From the NCBI GenBank assembly GCA_007449985.2, contig VIIQ02000608.1:1-64000 (forward strand): a stretch of DNA of 64,000 nucleotides. The letters run 5' to 3'. Positions 59,969 through 64,000 of the stretch are shown here, piece by piece. The first letter of the stretch is position 1, and the number at the start of each line of letters is the position of its first letter. A program made the position numbers and the translations under genes. The notes below the pieces were generated by a model. The model was not told where the DNA came from and made no database searches. It worked only from the letters and a program-made list of their open reading frames with translations. The stretch comes from Desmodesmus armatus. Lineage: Eukaryota > Chlorophyta > Chlorophyceae > Sphaeropleales > Scenedesmaceae.

Positions 59969-61909
59969 TTGATTCAGTGTGCGGCGCGTAGCGGCGGGTT
60001 GATGTCGGCGGGTGCCGCGTGATGGTGCGCAGCGGTGGTGGTCCGCAAAAATCATCTGGTTGGCTCTGATGAAACACAAAAATAGTGTCTTCAAGCGGAC
60101 CAACATGCACCCCAATTGATTCCGTGTGCGGCGCGTAGCGTCGGGTTGATGTTTTTTTTTCCGGGTTGATGTCGGCGGGTGCCGCGTGATGGTGCGCAGC
60201 GGCGGTGGTACGCAAAAATCATCTGGTTGGCTCTGATGAAAGGCAAAAAAAGTGTCTTCAAGCGTACCAACATGCACTTCAATTGAGTCAGTGTGCGGCG
60301 CGTAGCGTCGGGTTGATGTTGGCGGGTGCCGCGTGATGAAACACAAAAATAGTGTCTTCAAGCGGACCAACATGCACCCCAATTGATTCCGTGTGCGGCG
60401 CGTAGCGTCAGGTTGATGTCTTTTTTTTCCGGGTTGATGTCGGCGGGTGCCGCGTGATGGTGCGCAGCGGGGGTGGTACGCAAAAATCATCTGGTTGGCT
60501 CTGATGAAAGACAAAAAAAGTGTCTTCAAGCGTACCAACATGCACCCCAATCGATTCAGTGTGCGGCGCGTAGCGTCGGGTTTATGTTGGCGGGTGCCGC
60601 GTGATGGTGCGCAGCGGTGGTGGTCCGCAAAAATCATCTGGTTGGCTCTGATGAAAGACAAAAATAGTGTTTTCAAGCTTACTAACATGCAACCCAATCG
60701 ATTCAGTGTGCGGCGCGTAGCGGCGGGTTGATGTCGGCGGGTGCTGCGTGATGGTGCGCAGCGGTGGTAGTGCGCAAAAATCATCTGGTTGGCTCTGACG
60801 AAAGATACAAATAGTGTTTTTAAGCGTACCAACATGCACCCCAATTGAGTTAGTGTGCGGCGCGAAGCGGCGGGTTGATGTCGGCGGGTGCCGCGTGATG
60901 GTGCGCAGCGGTGGTGGTCCGCAAAAATCATCTGGTTGGCTCTGATGAAAGACAAAAATAGTGTCTTCAAGCGGACCAACATGCACCCCAATTGATTCAG
61001 TGTGCGGCGAGTAGCTTCGCGTTGATGTCGGCGGGTGCTGCGTGATGGTGCGCAGCGGTGGTAGTGCGCAAAAATCATCTGGTTGGCTCTGACGAAAGAT
61101 ACAAATAGTGTTTTTAAGCGTACCAACATGCACCCCAATTGAGTTAGTGTGCGGCGCGAAGCGGCGGGTTGATGTCGGCGGGTGCCGCGTGATGGTGCGC
61201 AGCAGTGGTGGTCCGCAAAAATCATCTGGTTGGCTCTGATGAAAGACAAAAATAGTGTCTTCAAGTGGACCAACATGCACCCCAATTGATTCAGTGTGCG
61301 GCGCGTAGCTTCGGGTTGATGTCGGCGGGTCCCGCGTGATGGTGCGCAGTGGTGGTGGTGCGCAAAAATCATCTGATTGGCTCTAATGAAACACAAAAAT
61401 TGTGTCTTCAAGCATACCAACATGCACCCCAATTGAGTCAGTGTGCTGCGCGTAGCGTCGGGTTGATGTCCGCGGGTCCCGCGTGATGGTGCGCAGCGGT
61501 GGTGGTGCACAAAAATATTGTCTTCAAGCGTACCAACATGCACGCCAATTGAGTCAGTGTGCGGCGCGTAGCGTTGGGTTGATGTCGGCGGGTGCCGCGT
61601 GATGGTGCGCAGCGGTGGTGGTACGCAAAAATCCACTGGTTGGCTCTGATGAAAGGCAAAAAAAGTGTCTTCAAGCGTACCAACATGCACCCCAATTGAG
61701 TCAGTGTGCGGCGCGTAGCGTCGGGTTGATGTCGGCGGGTGCCGCGTGATGGTGCGCAGCGGTGGTGGTGCACAAAAATATTGTCTTCAAGCGTACCAAC
61801 ATGCACGCCAATTGAGTCAGTGTGCGGCGCGTAGTATCGGGTTGATGTCGGCGGGTGCCGCGTGATTTTGCGCAGCGGTGGTGGTCCGCAAAAATCATTT
61901 GGTTGGCTC
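59969..61909. repeat. 147-bp satellite array E
   Basis: About 13 units. The first few are near-identical to the start of array B, including a partial unit near 60335 and T-run insertions near 60152 and 60421. Later units match the end of array B (agtgtttttaagcg; cacaaaaatattgtc). It breaks off at ggttggctc/gccgtagtg near 61909. Confidence 0.95.
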
Positions 61910-62804
61910 GCCGTAGTGCAGTTGTTTTGCTCCTGTACAGCTGCGGCACAGTTGCTGTTGCAGGCGTGCTGCTGCTGGGGTGCTGCTGCGCCTGCAGCTT
62001 CAGCTGCTGCCCCTTGACAGGCTAAAATGAACACAGCGGGGCTTTTATGCCCTCTCGATCACACAGCAGCACAAATTGCGGTTTGCGTAGTTGTTCGCAA
62101 AAGTCAGTCATGCGCGGTCCAACGTTGGATGACAGTTGTCTGCGCATCTCGTAACCGATCGCCTGTCCTCACAAGTTCGAAGCTACAGGGCGCGTTCATG
62201 CCTTACCAAAAGGGTATACGATGCAGTTAATGCAATGTACATGCTTCTCAAAGGCTCAGCTCACGTTCGTTGCCATGCAAGGATACTGTTCATGTATATA
62301 GGTTCGGTGTCTTTGCAACCACGCAGTTTCGCTGAGCATGTATCTCCAAGGCAGGCAGTCACGCTGGGTGGTAGGGGGCCCCAGTGAGAAAACGGATTTG
62401 AGGGCATCCGAGGACGTATGCACCTTAGGGGGGGAGATATGTAGCGGGACGCTACATAGGACTGAAAACGATCCTATGAGCATCGCAGTGCACACTTTTG
62501 GATGCTCCTGTTACAGAGCACACGTGGGCCAGATGTTGCCGATAAATACACATGAATATCGTGTGGGGTGTCCAGTTTGCGATGATTTTGGGATGGGCTG
62601 ATGGCAGTTGTGATATCCCAGCACCAGCGTAGACCACGTTTCTCACTATTCTCAATACGATCTTTATCCTATGTTTATGCGGAATCACCCGCTAGGGCTG
62701 CGTGCGGCTCTTTTGGAACGGAATGTAGACAACTTTTTGGCTGTCATGTGTGGGGGTGTGACCTTAGCAACGTATTAGGCGCTCAACCTATAGGTTTCGA
62801 TCCA
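61910..62804. other. unassigned interval
   Basis: It begins with a CTG-rich stretch (gctgttgcaggcgtgctgct), then ordinary mixed sequence with lower G+C content than the rest of the window. ORFs are all under 90 codons and show no recognised motif. No RNA gene or repeat family was recognised. Confidence 0.4.
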
Positions 62805-62975
62805 ATAGTGTCTTCAAGCATACCAACAAGCACCACAATTGATTCAGTGTGCTGCGCGTAGCGTCGGGTTGATGTCGGCGGGTGCCGCGTGATGGTGCGC
62901 AGCGGTGGTGGTGCACAAAAATATTGTCTTCAAGCGTACCAACATGCACCCCAATTGAGTCAGTGTGCGGCGCGT
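62805..62975. repeat. isolated 147-bp satellite fragment
   Basis: Slightly more than one satellite unit (atagtgtcttcaagcatacc ... cagtgtgcggcgcg), including the short cacaaaaatattgtc variant. It is flanked by unrelated sequence on both sides. Confidence 0.9.
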
Positions 62976-64000
62976 TACCCGCCCGTTGATCAGCATCCCC
63001 CTTTCCTACTATGGTGTTTCCCCTTGGCTTCGTGTTGGCTTGACTTCGTCCGGCCGTCAGGCAACGAGGGCGTTGCCTTGGTGAGAGGGAGCCGCATGTA
63101 GTGATCAAGGCGGTTTGGGAGAGGCTCTGTTGGGAGAGCATCTTCCCCTGTGTTGAGTAGATATCATGTTTGTGAGTATATCTTGGGAGCATTCTGGCGT
63201 TTTGCTGATGTGGGTCAGTAAGTTGACCCTTGGGACAGAGTGTGACAGTTATGTGGGCCAACTCTGTGAAGTTCATCAAAGGCTGGCGCCGTCCGGTGCT
63301 GGTCACCTTTGTCGTCCCTAGTGGATTGGCTTGGTCAGTCATGCTTCCTTTTGTAAGTCACAGTACATGATCCATCCATAAAGCCTCCCTCTACAGAGTA
63401 TGGCTTGAGTTGAGGCAAGACAGACTTCTCAAGGCCTATGCCAGTTTAGTCTAGTCTTTCAGTCCCCTCGTCGACTCCTGTGCCTATCATGAAAGGCTCA
63501 CGCTTCCTATCACGCAGAATCCATCAGGACACAGCCTGTCCAGCCTGTTCTCCAGAGATCGAGGGGCTAATCAGTTCCGCAGTACATAGTCAATGTCCGT
63601 ACACATGTTACCTCACTGTATGTTGAGTATATCCCTGATGCACACACAGTGTATGTTTGGATCTGTATTATACACTCTACTATTCCCAAGCCTGCATATC
63701 GAGCATACGTGTAACATGACGATATCTCAGAATACAGCTGCCAAGGTTCCCTGTGCTTACACACACTCTGCTTATACCAACACAGCAATCATATCACTAT
63801 CGCTACTCAGTGACACTTTCTGTTTCCCAACAAGGGGTGCATGAGCAGAGCAAACGTGCTGTTGCCCGCCATCAGTCTCGGCCAGAAACTCTCCAGCAGC
63901 CAGCTAGCGGGCAATAACCTAGGTTTTCAGCCACCTAGAGATACAGCGTTTCAGCTAGGCTGCTGGTGCAGCCAGCTCAGCAGCAACTAGCAACTAGCAG
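62976..64000. other. unassigned right end of the window
   Basis: Mixed, relatively AT-richer sequence. Only short ORFs, no recognised domain, RNA gene, telomere repeat or repeat family. The last 60 bases are CAG/CTAG-rich (cagccagctcagcagcaact). Confidence 0.4.

Noticed and set aside
61910..64000. Host gene at the right end
   Set aside because: Only short ORFs without motifs, codon bias or splice pattern that I could defend.
63940..64000. Telomere or subtelomere repeat
   Set aside because: No TTTAGGG- or TTTTAGGG-type repeats in the window. The end is ordinary CAG/CTAG-rich sequence.

Overview
The window looks like nuclear DNA of a green alga, most likely a chlamydomonadalean. The reasons are its high G+C content, very CAG/CTG-rich and glutamine-rich L1-like LINEs, and SINE-like repeats with poly(A) or (ATT)n tails. 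The species cannot be fixed from the sequence. I recognise no ordinary host gene. The window is repeats, nested retroelements and one large integrated virus.

The main find is a complete integrated virus-like element at 22665-43768 (21,104 bp) of the Polinton-like virus (PLV)/Maverick type. It has 249-bp terminal inverted repeats that differ at about two positions, and a 5-bp target duplication (tcctt). It carries a double-jelly-roll type major capsid protein, a packaging ATPase, a DDE (retroviral-type) integrase, a very large replication protein (family B polymerase-like, SF1 helicase and HNH domains), a GHSAG lipase, an HNH-AP2 homing endonuclease, and a roughly 1100-residue fibre with HxH repeats and a self-cleaving S74 chaperone. 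It also carries a discoidin-like surface protein, a lysozyme-like protein and several small unknowns. Two genes, the fibre and the integrase, contain frame breaks.

The virus sits inside an older 5'-truncated LINE copy (21413-46620, flanked by the 9-bp duplication gtatgcaca). That copy also received a 324-bp SINE (44031-44354, 9-bp duplication ccttgcgtt) and a 1,491-bp insertion with a (CTA)n end (44493-45983, 6-bp duplication tgtatc). A more complete 7.06-kb LINE (49438-56501, 10-bp duplication tgagtcagtg) sits in satellite DNA and is itself broken by a 275-bp SINE-like insertion.

Most of the rest is a 147-bp satellite, in arrays at 3777-11158, 13251-20492, 48689-49437 with 56502-57908, and 59969-61909, plus a fragment at 62805-62975. 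The first array contains 588-bp (4-mer) higher-order repeats. The second contains 756-bp repeats (5-mer plus a 21-bp insertion). The unit equals the nucleosome core length and is divisible by three, so very long meaningless ORFs run through it. A roughly 2-kb block of retroelement remnants is present twice (11159-13250 and 57909-59968), each time bounded by the same satellite junctions. The right end (61910-64000) holds nothing I can assign apart from the small satellite fragment.
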